Shown here: in pieces, positions 1-12,600 of the stretch
Layout: every line of letters starts with the position of its first letter
Position numbering within the stretch: position 1 is the stretch's first letter
NCBI GenBank assembly: GCA_015680685.1
Contig: MNCI01001898.1
Span: 226-25,583, forward strand
Reading direction: 5' to 3'
DNA from: Gnetum montanum
Lineage: Eukaryota; Streptophyta; Gnetopsida; Gnetales; Gnetaceae
Length of the DNA stretch: 25,358 nucleotides
Position numbers and translations under genes: made by a program
Notes under the pieces: generated by a model
The model's input: only the letters and a program-made list of their open reading frames with translations
The model's database searches: none
Told to the model about the DNA's origin: nothing

Positions 1-238
1 TTACATTCACCACACTGCGGGTAGACACGGGAAAAATCTAACTCTAGAGGGATCAAACTGCCAGAGCTTCGCTACTCTAAAACTGGGATCCCCAAACAAG
101 GGAGAGCCGCCTCTTATTTATAGACATGGCGGCTGACTGTGATATCGCGTACGCGATATCGTAGGGAAGGACACGATATCACGTACGCGATATCGCAGGG
201 GATGCAATATCGCAGCCTGTGCGAACCGCGTCTCATCA
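1..238 (-). mobile_element. LTR (partial) of a TGATGAG-family retrotransposon, left end
   Basis: On the minus strand this begins TGATGAGACGCG at 238 and runs out of the window at 1, so the LTR is cut by the contig end. It is closely similar to 25147-25358 in the opposite orientation: same terminus, same palindrome array, same TATAAATA box (minus, about 116-123) followed by AGAGGCGGC, and the same AGCGAAGCTCTGGCAG stretch. It holds one perfect 20-bp palindrome (141-160) and one with a single mismatch (175-194). Several CpG sites of the right-hand copy appear here as TpG or CpA, as expected from methylation decay. The TG start, CpG-rich U3 and TATA box support an LTR. The 3' end and primer-binding site are not in the window, so the superfamily is unknown. 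Confidence 0.8.
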
Positions 239-520
239 GTGGTCCTTGCTGAAAATTTCTTTTCTTGTTTTTTCTTTCCTAAAGAGAAGTCTCTTTAGAT
301 AGCAAGAGTGAATTAGCACCTTTAGAATTAAAAGGATTAGTAAAAGGTTAAGAACTTGTTAAAGAAGATTTCATTTGTGCTTGTTGAAAACTACCATTAT
401 TTACCTTTTTTGAAAATTGTTGGTTTTTTTTCCTCATGAACCACTTTTATATTAAGAATAGGACAAATTCCAATAACATGCCCTTCATGACGACAATAGG
501 TGTAACATCCTCGCAAATTA
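239..520 (-). pseudogene. decayed copia-type gag fragment with zinc knuckle
   Basis: Reading the minus strand leftward from about 520, a frame gives a CCHC-like zinc knuckle (CRHEGHVIGICP, C-x4-H-x4-C, preceded by CYTY, one residue more than the usual C-x2-C), then a basic stretch (EEKKPTIFKKGK). Stops and frameshifts follow, with a Gln/Ser-rich remnant (NGSFQQAQMKSS; further on NSKGANSLLLSKETSL). This order fits the C-terminal part of a Ty1/copia gag. The frame is then broken by the LTR at 238, so the gag is both decayed and interrupted by a later insertion. It is not expressed as a working protein. Identification rests on the knuckle and composition only. Confidence 0.5.
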
Positions 521-1030
521 TAATATGTAATTTTTTGAGAAAAACACTTATTACCTGCCTTTAGTTTTAATTATAAAATAAAAACCTAATGTCAAATTCT
601 TGGCTTATATATTTTTGGCTCATTTGTAGCCTATCTCCCAAGTAAAGCACATCAAAATTGGTTGAATTCTAGGCTTTTTTTCCACCTAGTTACATGATGT
701 ACACTTGAATTCATAACTAATAAAATTCTAAGCTAGTATTTTTTTTTTTTCCTCAATGAAATAAGCATACTAATTAATCTATATTGTCGTAGGCTATATG
801 CTAGGATCAGAAAGACTCAACCATGTATATCCTTAAGCACCTAAACTAATAACTTTTAACATAGTACAATAGTACCTTCTACTTATGTTATACCTTGAAT
901 TTTATGTTGTCTCAAATTATAAAGTTAAAAATATCATCAAATAGCAAGTGATTTTATAAGAAAGTCCTATATTGAAGTCTATTTGATCATATCATTTTGT
1001 TTTTGGATATGAATTTCAATATCAAGTTAG

Positions 1031-1100
1031 TGAGGCATTGATCATTTGGTTAGAGAATGCAACTTGTGATTTGCAAGTCTTAAGTTTAATTCTAAGAGGG
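1031..1100 (+). repeat. tRNA-like head of a possible SINE
   Basis: The segment reads like a decayed tRNA: a D-arm-like TTGGTTAGAG (box A region), an anticodon-stem-like pair TGCAA/TTGCA enclosing an 8-base loop, and a box B-like AAGTTTAATTC between near-complementary CTTAA and CTAAG arms. The loop is one base too long and the acceptor stem does not close, so this is not a functional tRNA. Plant SINEs carry such heads. No flanking direct repeat or 3' tail was recognised. Confidence 0.4.
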
Positions 1101-1670
1101 AATTCATGTAGTTAACTAGTTTTGGTTACAATCCAATTTGACATTGCTATTATGTTTTGCTTAAATTATACATAAGTATTGTTTTTGGGTTTAGCCCTTC
1201 CTCCTTGAACCTTAAAAAATTAGAATTGATATTACATTAGCATCACTAAGGAAACAAGGAACATTGTAATCTAACTTAGCATATGTGAACCTTATTTGCC
1301 ACACATACAAGGTTCAAGGTTAAATTCACCAATGGAGTTTGTTGAAGGTTGTGCCTAGTTGGTTTATGCTAAGCATGGTGTCTAAACTGTTTTATAAACA
1401 AGAGCTTTTCTAAAGATTATGAGACTTGTATCCAAGGGGAAAACTTATTTTATTATTTTCTTAGTTTTCCTCCATGATTGCATGAATTGCAAAACCTTAT
1501 AGATTCTAGAAAAAATTATTTTATTAATTTCTTAGTTTTCCAACATGATTGCATAAAGTTTTCATTATGGCTAAAGCTAGTATGAGAATTATGGCTTAAG
1601 AAGAAAAAATGTATTTTTAAATCGTGCCACTACTTCCATTCAAGTGGAAGCTTCAATTGTTCAAATTGGA

Positions 1671-1748
1671 CAATTGGACAAGGAGGAAACTTAACTTTTG
1701 ATATTGACCAATTGGACAAGTTGAGGAAACTTGATTTTTGATAAAGCG
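1671..1748. repeat. two-copy tandem duplication of about 38 bp
   Basis: Two adjacent imperfect units both start CAATTGGACAAG and continue through GAGGAAACTT and a CTTTTGAT/TTTTTGAT stretch (1671-1708 and 1709-1748). A further AATTGGACAATTGGACAA overlap lies just before. This is a local slippage-type duplication of no apparent function. Confidence 0.6.
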
Positions 1749-2500
1749 ATGCAAACCAAATGATTGATTATGGTAATTTTGCTTGTTTTTTGTTAATAGC
1801 TTTCAAGTGGCCCGTGATCTTTTAGGCCTAGGGGCCAATTATCAGTTGGCTAAACTTTGTCAAAGAAAATAAATAATTGTAGTTCCTAGATCAAGAGAGA
1901 ATTTTTTTCTCTTTAGAATTATTATGGGTATGTAATAGCTCAACTAATTACCAACATAAAATTTCAAGCTCAACAACAGCCATAGCCATAGAAAGAATTA
2001 TTAAACACTAGTTTTGATTTCTTTTTAACATGAAAATTCAATTCACAGTGATTTAAAAAAAATTCTCTCAACCAAATAATAGATATATATCAAAAATATA
2101 TAACTAAACAGGTTATAATTCTCCCTAAGCCTGTTTAGATGGTCTGGTCTTTATTGCTTGGCATGGTTTTATTTCCCTATATAGCTTTTTTGCATACTTC
2201 AATTTTTTTAAGGCACAATTACTGAAAAGAAATTTAGTCTTTGATCATCTACTAAACCCGCTCGGTAAAACCACTTTAAATAATGACCCTACATATAACT
2301 GTAGCATCCCTACTTAAACCTGTGAAAATTGAACTCGTAGATTGCGTAAGTTTTCCACGTCTCCTAGCACTCGTCTATAAAAGAAATTTAAAATTATGAC
2401 AGCTCTTTTCTTAATATTTATCTAATCCTATCTTCCAATTTCAGAGACTATTCCATCTTTTTCAGTAGTAGTCCAAGGAGTTCAAACTATCACACACGTA

Positions 2501-3280
2501 AATCATATCTCGTCTTTCAGCTGCTCCAATTAAATTAATTGGAGCACTACATACCTTTCGAACATAGTTCTGCTGCAGAAAGACGGTTAAAACAAAACCA
2601 GGCAAACATACATGAGTTACGCCAAACTATAATACCGTTATTACACCCCAGCAAGTTCTCAAGATACTTTTAAAACAGTTGCAAGGAATATGCATTAATA
2701 TCCTCAAAAGCATGCAACAGAATTTGTGAACGACCATCGTTAACTGAAAATCCTCCCAACGGAAACTGAAACATTTAATTATTCAAAGCATTCTACTCTG
2801 CAAAATAAACAAATATGTAATCTGAAAGCCTTGTTAAACTCAAGTCTGGTTCTCCTGCCACTATTCAGGAAGCAGGATGGGATCAGTGTCATGCTTGCAA
2901 TAAAGTCAAGGATACAGAGATTCAATTTCCATGAACAGTAATAGCCATGACAAAATGATGACAAACAATAAGTCAAATCAAAGGAGTTCTCATGCATTGT
3001 ATTGATTGAATCTGCTCACCATAAAAACAAATTTCAACTCTTTCCATAGGTGACATGTACAAACGCCATCATCGAATCACTCCAGAGCTTTCATGTCACA
3101 TGGTAACTATAAAATCTCAGAACACATGTACAGGTACACATACAACACCCCAGAATTATTCACACACACTTTTCCAAAAGCATGAACGATTTCTGGAAGA
3201 ATATACAGCTTAATAGGAACTTTACAAGTGAAAGAACTATTCTTCACTGTCAATGCCTTGTGCATGTTTTAAATTGTTTT
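2501..3280 (-). other. 3' UTR and downstream flank of the copper ATPase gene
   Basis: This directly follows the stop codon of the ATPase on the minus strand. It is less repeat-like than the DNA further left and has no convincing frame. The 3' UTR should lie here. I could not place the poly(A) site: no AATAAA is seen on the minus strand close to the stop; one occurs near 2149-2154, and an AATAAT-type variant near 2775. The extent is therefore a guess. Confidence 0.4.
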
Positions 3281-3697
3281 CTATTCAACTCTTACTTGTT
3301 GCAATTCAGTAGTGTTCAGTACACCTGGCCTCTTATAGTATTTTAGTAGCAAGGAGCTGCATACAACACTCACAGAAGAAGCTGCCATGGCAGCTCCAGC
3401 AATCCATGGGGGAAGACGATATCCAACAAATGGAAACAGAATTCCAGCTGCAATGGGAATGCCCAATACGTTATAGCCTAGAGCCCACAAGTAGTTGAAC
3501 CTTATACGAGAGAATGTTTTCTTTGAAAGGTGAATAGCAATAATAACATCCTCCAGATTACTTTTCATCAACACTATGTCTGCTGCCTCAATGGCTATAT
3601 CTGTGCCAGCACCGATTGCCATGCCCACATCAGCAGCCACAAGAGCCGGTGAATCGTTGATACCATCGCCCACCATTGCCACAGTCATACCAGAATT
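3281..3697 (-). CDS. HMA5: HMA5-like ATPase exon 6 (hinge motif, last helices, C-terminus)
   Basis: It gives 138 codons and a TAG stop at 3281-3283. The acceptor is GTGTGCAG before AATTCTGG, phase 0. It opens [20 protein letters not shown], the hinge motif that closes the P-domain, followed by [20 protein letters not shown]. Two final helices follow: [20 protein letters not shown] with the YN pair, and a segment with MAASSVSVV; both carry residues that form the copper sites in P1B-1 pumps. The C-terminus is short, [20 protein letters not shown], as in plant HMA5. The exon looks under normal coding constraint. Confidence 0.95.
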   Translation of the reverse strand, partial: NSGMTVAMVGDGINDSPALVAADVGMAIGAGTDIAIEAADIVLMKSNLEDVIIAIHLSKKTFSRIRFNYLWALGYNVLGIPIAAGILFPFVGYRLPPWIAGAAMAASSVSVVCSSLLLKYYKRPGVLNTTELQQVRVE

Positions 3698-6600
3698 CTG
3701 CACACATGACATGATATGAACGTGCTCAGTTACAAGGAGGAGGCTTCAGCAGGAATCATTCTCCTGTAGACCATTTGGCGTTATTGTTTGGAGAAAGCAA
3801 AAAGCCCGAACCATACAACTTTTGTCTGTTTTGTTGATTTTTAACAAGGTTTATGATTTTGTTGCCTGAGATAAAACTTTGGAAGAGATTGGATAGCTTT
3901 AACATTCTACAAGATCTGTTTTCTGCTGCTAAAAAAAATCTATGAAACAGTTAACATTCTTATTGAAGATAATCTTACTGGAGAATGAACAATTATCAAC
4001 AATTCAGTAAGAATTAAACAAGAGTGTCCTTTGTCCTCTACCCTTGTTGACATATTTATAGATGAATTGAAAGAATGGATGCAAAATGCTCTTCCTTTAA
4101 ACAAAAGGCTCTTCAAGACTATAAAAGAAAAAGTCTTAGCTAGAGTTTGGTTGAACGTGTTAGGAAAAAGCTATTTTGATTCACATTTTGCTAGAGGTTT
4201 GTTATCTAGTACTCAAAAGCATTTATTCTCAATTATTTCTATCTATTTAAGGAATCAAATTGCTAGGACAAGAATGAGCTCTCATCATCTCCCTATCTAG
4301 ACAGGTCATTGGATCAATTTACCAAGAGAAAAGAGTATTTACAAAATGTGCAAACAAAGCATAGAGGATGAAGGACATATCTTTTTATTTTATCCATCTT
4401 TGTCTCACATGCAAATAAATTATAATATTAATTGTAATCTGCTAATTGTTTTCTTTCAAATTGACCCTAGCTGCTTGGGGCATTATGTCAATGACGTTTT
4501 CACCTTTCTTCATGTGTTGAGGCTCTATAGCCATCCAACAAATCCTTTGTGATTTTCTAGACATAATAAAAATTTCAACTTTCCAGGTTCCAGTTTTCAC
4601 AAATAGCTCCCTGCTCAACACATCTACAAGTAAAAACTGGAAGCAAAAGAATAAAGAAATGGGGGGAATAAATAAGTTTCAGTTATACCTGCAGTTCCTT
4701 GACCTTCTTTGCTTTTCCTTCTGGTAGNCCTGAAGCTCATGTTGTTGTGTCAATTTTGAAGTCGATGAACATTAAGACTATGATGGTGACAGGGGACAAC
4801 TGGGGAACGGCAAATGCAATTGCCAGGGAGGTTGGTATAGATACTGTTATTGCTGAAACACTACCAGAAGGAAAAGCAAAGAAGGTCAAGGAACTGCAGG
4901 TATAACTGAAACTTATTTANTTTCAAAGGCCTCCTCGGAAAGAGGCACCCCATTATCGGTCATCATCTTGGTGTTTCCAACTACAACAGTTTTGCCTCTT
5001 ACACGGGCCTGCACACCATGGCCGCTTATAGATGCAAAATCTTGTGCTTCGGGGAACCATGCAGCTGAGCTTGCCGTTTCCTTTAAAGTTTTAGCATATT
5101 CAACCACAGCTTTTCCAAGGGGATGCTCGCTATTTGCCTGAAGTTCACATCAACAAAGAATGAAAATAAAATGGATCATAAAAAGCTTCCGACAAAAATG
5201 TAATGAAAATGCAACTTGTCTGAATTTTCATAGGCTTCAGTATTTNTTTTTGATAAAACAGGAACACTTACCATTGGAAAACCTTTTGTTGTCAGTACAA
5301 AACTTTTGAAGAACATTCCCCTTTGCGACTTTTTTGAGTATGCTGCTGCTACTGAGGTAAATACTGAAGCCTATGAAAATTCAGACAAGTTGCATTTTCA
5401 TTACATTTTTGTCGGAAGCTTTTTATGATCCANAGAAATTATCTCATAATTACAGGAAAATTAACTGTCGTTGCTTCACAATACCAGGGGCAAGATATTC
5501 ATAATTTCACAACACATCGCATATGATGAATGATCGTGAACTTACTTTTTGCGCTTTCTCCAGCGCTGCTCCCCCTTTTATAAGAACACCTTGCCTAGCC
5601 CCAACTCCAGTTCCCACCATGACAGCAGTAGGAGTTGCAAGGCCCAATGCACAAGGACAGGCAATAACCATCACGGATATTCCGAATTGAAGAGCAAGTT
5701 CAAACTTATCCATGGAAGAAGGAATCCAAGATTTAGGGTATGAGCCAAATTTGCCTGCAACAAACCATGATAACCAGGTTGCAACTGATAATAAAATCAC
5801 CTGTGCAACCAAAACAAAAATTCAGTTTCAGTGCTGAAAAATACTAACAGTGAGCAAGTACAGTTGGTGGCAAAGTAATTCAGGTCTATAGCATGAAATT
5901 TCTGAAAATGATTAAAGTGAGAATTGCGGCAATTACCATTGGAACAAAGAATTTTGAAACCTTGTCAGCAAATTTCTGCACGGGTGCTTTGGCCATTTGG
6001 GCTGCTTCCACGAGTCGGACTATTTGAGAAAGAGCACTCTCTGACCCCACCCGTGTGGCTTTTACATGCAAAACACCATTTTGATTAACAGTCCCACCAA
6101 TAACTTCATCACCTAATCGCTTTGCAACAGGCCTGGCTTCTCCCGTGATCATACTTTCGTTTACATGACTGTTTCCCCACACAACCAAACCATCAGCAGG
6201 AACTTTCTCACCCGGTAGAATTTTAATAATGTCATTACGCTGAATCAACTGGCTACTGATTGTTTGCTCTGCTAGGACATTACCCTTATTATCAAAAGTC
6301 AACAATGTAGCTGTATCTGGTGTTAAATTCATCAGCTTGGCAATAGCTTCTGAAGTTTTGCCCTTGGCCGTAACTTCCAGATATTTACCAAGAAGAATAA
6401 AAGAAATTAGCATTGCACTAGTCTCAAAGAAATCGCTTCCCTTGAACACAGGATCCGTTGCAGCCCTTATTAAGATGTAAACCGAATAGAAATATGCAGC
6501 ATTAGTGCCCAAGGCTATCAAAACATCCATGTTAGCTGCACCATGCCGCAAAGCTTTGTATGAACCACTGTAAAAACGCCACCCAATGATGAATTGAACA

Positions 6601-9600
6601 GGAGTTGACAGTATCCATCTAAAAACTTGCCCAACCATCAACATATTCACCAGTTTTTTATCCAACAATGTTCTAGTGCCCGGTATGTACATGAAAACCA
6701 TGGCTAGAAGGAACACAGGCACAGTAAAAACCAAGCTCCACAGAAATAAATAGTAATACTTTTGAATTTCCTGCCTTCTGTGAGGGCCAGAAGTGGAATA
6801 ATCAGCCCGAAACAAGGTCACGTGATAGCGGTGGGAGAATGTTTGTTCAATCACTTCAATAAATGTTCTGGGTCCAGTCAAGTCAGGATTGTAAGATACA
6901 CTGATTTTCTGTAAGTTTAGATCCACCTCAGAGGACTCTACTCCGGGCAATGCTTGGAGCGATTGCTCAATTAGTGCAATTTCTACGGCAGATGGTACTT
7001 CTTCCAATTTAAGATGAACTTTATTCCTATCTTCGCCGGTACTAAGTAAGATGCCCTCGAAGCCGGTGTCATCAACAGCATCAATCAACCGCTTGTAGTT
7101 AACCACATTCGGGTTATATCTTATTTCTGCTTCTTCGGTGGCTAAAGCAACTGCAGCTTTTATCACTCCTGGCACCTTTTCCAACATAGATTCTAAAGTA
7201 TTAGAGCAAGAAGTGCATGTCATGCCTTTTATGCGAAGGCGACATACAGTTACAGTAGGGCGACGGTCGAGTTCATCCTCCATTATGCTAGCTCTAAAAC
7301 CAGCATCTTCTACTGCCTCAATGATCGTTTCTACCTGTTGTCAACATGACATGGTGTTTTAAAATGTTAAAACATAATCTTGTTTCTCGATAACCAGTGG
7401 ATAAGCGTACACTAATTACCTAGATCAACACCTGGCATATTTGACTACTACCATATTCCAATAGAGTTTGTCTGGGCGTCAACCTCTAACTAACAAAAAA
7501 GGCATAAAGGTGCTCATCAAGCCATCAAATGATAAAAATTTGTAGTGGGTGACTTTTTGGCAAATCCTCGGCACTTTAAAAAGAACATTAAGATCATTCA
7601 GTTTTTCATGTTCTCGAAAACAAATGCAATCGTAAATATCTTGGCAAGCTGCACAACCTTGCGTGTGAGAGTAAAGAAGATTTAAAATACTTTAAATGTA
7701 CTGTTGCTGGCCGTAAACGCTGTGATTTGATGATGATATGGTGATTAACTATTTGCGTCCGTTACGAATACGGTACGATAATAGATTAACAGTTAAGACC
7801 TCCTGCTAATCTTGCTGCCTACACAATCTTCATCTTGTGATTTTGAGTGCTTTCCAAGCAAAAATTATGAGATTTCTGCTGCGCGTAATTCTTGTGGTTT
7901 CCATTTGTCTGGCAAGCTTTTAAAAAAGTATAAATAAGAAAGGGAACATTTCCCTTGGTAAATACGATGTTTCGCTTCGTTGCTTAATCCTTTTATTTGG
8001 AATTTAGAATCCAGAGAAAGCTGGACAAAATCGTGGAATAATGTTAGTATTAAAGTTTGCAGCTTCCATTTATATGTAAAAGTTGCAATTCTACATCATC
8101 CTCTTATCTTAATAATAATATGGCGGCGTCTAATATGGCGTCAGCTAAAGCTCTCTTTTGACATTTATCACTGAATTTTTATCTATTTACAGTTCGAGTA
8201 CATTCGCAAGTGTTCAAATTGCTTATCACGTACATTTATTCTTCTTCACTCTAATTGATTCTGGGCACAGTTTCACGCATTTATTTATAAATTTAGCTAT
8301 TGCTACAGTGCTTTCAAATAACTAGGAATATCATGAAACATAGGGGGTAAAGATTCGCGTCATGATTTTGGAGGAATTATTTGAACTTAAAATTCTTTAA
8401 AATCTTAAAAAGTAATAAACTTATTGTTGTACAAAGGCTTATTATGTTCAAATCCAAAAGTTATGGGAAGATATTTTATCAACGCTACTCAATTATTTAA
8501 AGTGAATCTTTGTCATAAGAAAGCAATTCAACAATGTCTTATCATTATTCCTCTTTAAACAAGAATAATTTATATTTACAAGAACTTTTATTTGAGGATA
8601 TTTTTTAAGGTTATAAAAATGAGTAATGACAAAGCCTTTAGGGTGGCTACCTTTCCTATTAAATTCTCATCAGCATATGGCATATTTTTTAGAATGATTT
8701 TGTCAACTTTTATAAAGCTTTCAACAATGATTATCTAAAATTCCAACTTAATAAAGGAATATTCAAATTCTAAAATTTAAACTTCTTACATTGGTTGCTA
8801 ATCACTCTACGAAATATGGAGAACCTGTAAATCATTTCAAATTTTTCCTTTTAAGCTTATCCTTCCATATCAAACTCACTTCATTAAGGATAGATATATT
8901 CGAAGGTATGAATGGGGAAAAAGAGTCTCCCCAACAACCATATTTCTAAACTTGATTTTTTCATAAAACTTATAGTAAAATTAGTTATATCTCCATATTA
9001 TATGGGCAGGGGTTATGCTACCAACCCTGAATTTCCTTATCTCAAGAAGAAAAAAAGAAAAAAAAATGTTTTGTCTTTTTGAAAAGGAGTATAAGACATC
9101 ATACCCTTGACTTCATTTTTAAAGTGCATGCCCATTTTGTCTTAGCTAAAGTTAAGACTCGTATTTCTATCAATAGAAAATTGTCAACCATAATTAGATG
9201 CAACGATCAATTGTCCTTATAAGGCATCACAAAGCTCTTATCAAGGTTTCCTAAAAGGCTTCATCATTGTCCTTAATAAGTAGAATTTACTTTCATATAT
9301 TCAATATGCAATTAATACTCTTCTTAGATAGTATCATTCAAGCATTTAAACATGTAAATTTTTATTTTCATGCTTCTAGAGAAAAATTTAATTTTAAAAA
9401 AATCCCAACATAATCATAGCATTTTGTATCTTCCTAATGGACTACAAAGTTTCAGTGGAAATAGTTTGGTTGTACAAATTTGTTCTTAAATTAAAGATAT
9501 TTCTATTGCAATTAATCTGTGTTCATCTCAATATTAGAATGTTTTTGTTAAAAAATTCAAAAAAAAAAATTCAAGTGTTTGATGATTATCTTTGGTTGGA

Positions 9601-12600
9601 AAATTTGTTGTACTCAAGCATATGTTATCTTCAACTCCTACATAGCATTAACCGCTGCTTCTCACAAAGCAGTTAACTATCTTCTTCAACATTTCTTGAG
9701 ATTGTTTTCCGGACTGCACGTATGCATGATCACATGTAATCTTTGCAAGCTCCCTAAAGAAAGTGGTGAAACTAATTTTCTAGATCATATCAAGTAAAAC
9801 ACTGTTGTGCTTAAAAACCAAAACTGAAAAATAAATTTACTCATCCAATTGTTGACAGTAAGCAAACATAAGACAAAAGGCAAAGATTTACATGGAAAAA
9901 CCCTGAATGTGAAGGGAAACAGCCAGGGGAAAGTAAGCAGACTTTATTCTTCTTGAAAAGCAGATTTTCTTGCTATATCTATTACCTCTCCCCCTCTCCT
10001 TTAAATAGCATTCAGCCCCATAATTTTAGGCATTCAATCAACAGATTACATCAGTCAACTCTGACAGTAAAGAATATCAGTGATTGACAATCAATTACAA
10101 TTGATTACATCTCATCAATCTTACCAACTTAAACACAACAAAGAAGCAACCAGTTACAAGGAGAGAGAGAATCAAGAATAGAATTTCCTTCAGTATCACA
10201 ACAAACATGGTATAGGCAACTATATAAATCATTTACATGATTAAGGAGAATGAACCTTGGAAGAATCTTAACAAGTATCTAAAGGTACACCAAAAATTCT
10301 TAAGCCTGCACTTCTATAAATTAACTTAATTAGATTTTTGTAAGAGGTAAAGTTACATTTCTGAATTCTTTTGAGTTCTATGAAATTTATAAGTATTAAG
10401 AGAACATTAACGGCATGTTTGGTTTTCTGAATATTGGGAACTTGCATTTATGGAGATGTTGAATCCAAAGATTTGCAAATCGTAATAGATTACACCACTT
10501 GAAGTGAAATCCAAAAGCAATACAATTGAGTGAATGTTCATACTTGAATCAAAGGAAATTTCTATACAAAAGCTTGTTAGTAAAAAAAAAAAAAAAAAAG
10601 TTGAGTCTATGGATTCAGCATCTGCAGATTTGCCCAAGCAAACATGCCCTAAAGTTTGTAAAGTAACTTCTTAAATCATCTTGCTCTTTCATAACATTTT
10701 ATCTCCTGATTCCTTTAATTTTGCAATCAACGATATTCCTCCAAATAAAGAATTTTCTAGCATCAAATGATTACGCAAAGGAATCATCTATATTGCTAAT
10801 TTTGCTAAAAACTCCACTCTCAAATTGTAAGTTTTCTTACCTGCAAAATGCTAAGAAAAAATAAATACTTTTCTTTTCAAACAAGCTATATTATAAGCAT
10901 ATTATTTTTTCAACACGTGCATATGGCAAAGATGTGAATACTAAAGTGGATGTTGAGTGTCACTAGAAGGAATAGAATCAACAATTCTGTTAGCAAGTAA
11001 AGTTTGTGGATGGTGCCCATACCTAAAAGATTCACGAAAATTGTCCCAAATGGTTTACTCATGTGCAGCTAGAACCAGAAAGTGCATCTAGTAGAATAGG
11101 CTACTTGATTAAAGTATAGGAAAAATAACAAAGAGGTAGACCAAAACATGTTGGTATACAAGAATAAAGAAAGATATATTGATGTTAATTTCGCTTTTTA
11201 TAGAGGTAAAACACATGATAGGAAAATATTCATATAGCTAACTGCATGTAGGTGAGATAAGGCTAGAATGATGATGGTGATTCTTTCTCATTTACATTCT
11301 TCAATGAGTTTTTTATCAAAACCTCATTAGCAGTTCTTCACCAAATGGCATTGGACATTCAAACATCAATTCAATGAATTTCCATTGGTGAAAGCAACCA
11401 AATAGTAGCAGCACAACAAAATATTTTAGCAAATTAAAAAATAGATAAAATACCAATCTTTCTAGCAAATATGGGAAATCTACTTCTAATCATTTTTGGA
11501 ACAGTCAATTGCAACCAAAACCTTTTTTTAATTTGATCATTTCTCCATCGAAGCTTGCCTATTGAAAAGCACCTACGACCAATAAGAATTGTGAATCATC
11601 ATCCCCTATGTTTGCAACAAGAATCCTTCAATGACATCTTTTAGGATTGTCCTAATATTGAGCCAGCATGGTATTGAATTAAAAGTCAACTAAGTATTTA
11701 CAGAAGTTCTACATTCTTGGCTTGATAGCCTGAGGTCATAGGTTCAATTCCACTGGGAAGCACTGAGTTATAGATTTTAAAAAATTCCATAAAAAGGAAA
11801 CCTGAAACTAGTCCAGTAAATCCAAGGAGTCTTTGTGAAGATAAGTAAAAATTCAATTTTAGTTCTTAAAGTGTACACTTTGTATATCATTTATTATTTC
11901 TAGCAAGATTCTATTGTAAAACTTCTTTTATGCAAAGGTGTTATGGCTCACATGGAAATGGCATTTGGACAAAGTTTCCCAAGATGAAATACATTTTTTC
12001 TAATTGTTAGTGATATTATGCTATTTTAATTGGCCCTATTCCAACTTCAGTGTCATACTCATCATTGACATTCCAAACTTTGGTCCATTTCGCATTATTA
12101 GAGGTTTTAAATATTCTCAAAAGATGGCTAATTAGCTAGTGCTTTAGTTCCTTTGGTCCATTTTGCATTATTAGATGGTTTGTTTTAAATACTCTTAAAA
12201 GATGGCTAGTTAGCCAGTGCTTTAGTTTTCTAGTGGAGCAATATTAATGGAAAACCTTTAGTAAGAAACAAAAATCTGAGTGGACATTTCTTAGAAAGGG
12301 TAAGGCATAATCCTTTTCTTATTCTAAAGGATAGGTTTTGAAAGATTGATTGAAAAGAAAAAAACCTACAGCAGCATCCTCTGTTAGAGATTTTAAAAAC
12401 CATTAGAGCTTTTATCTCTTTGCTAGTCCTTGAGTTCCCTTAGCACTACGTATTTGAGATTATTCTTTTATTCATGAAGTTTTGATGGTCTGAAGTACCT
12501 AACCCCAAATTTTAAAACCTTTGGGTACTGAGATGTATTTATCTCTAAAACTTTAGGTAACCACCTATCGGGGAAAAAATATATATTTTCTTGTTGGTAT

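Larger units (their letters stand above)
521..2500. other. AT-rich intergenic DNA with no gene seen
   Basis: This stretch is AT-rich with homopolymer runs, and its frames are short and broken. I recognise no gene. The only structures I can support are a tRNA-derived SINE-like piece (1031-1100) and a short tandem duplication (1671-1748), entered separately. It is probably old transposon remains between the left LTR and the 3' side of the copper ATPase gene. Confidence 0.5.

Noticed and set aside
1031-1100. A functional tRNA gene
   Set aside because: The anticodon loop is too long, the T-arm is mismatched and the acceptor stem does not close.
2779-2997. 72-codon minus-strand frame downstream of the ATPase
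   Set aside because: No family resemblance, no splice sites, and it lies in the expected 3' flank.
4699-4905. Apparent separate plus-strand gene with TGDN motif
   Set aside because: It continues the minus-strand ATPase exon 5 exactly, and its bounds are Ns with an inverted overlap; it is part of the same gene in a flipped piece.
5247-5432. A true genomic micro-inversion of the DKTGT exon
   Set aside because: Ns at both sides and a duplicated 74-base overlap are better explained by assembly.
5549-5743. Plus-strand frame opposite exon 3
   Set aside because: It is the complement of a strongly conserved minus-strand exon.
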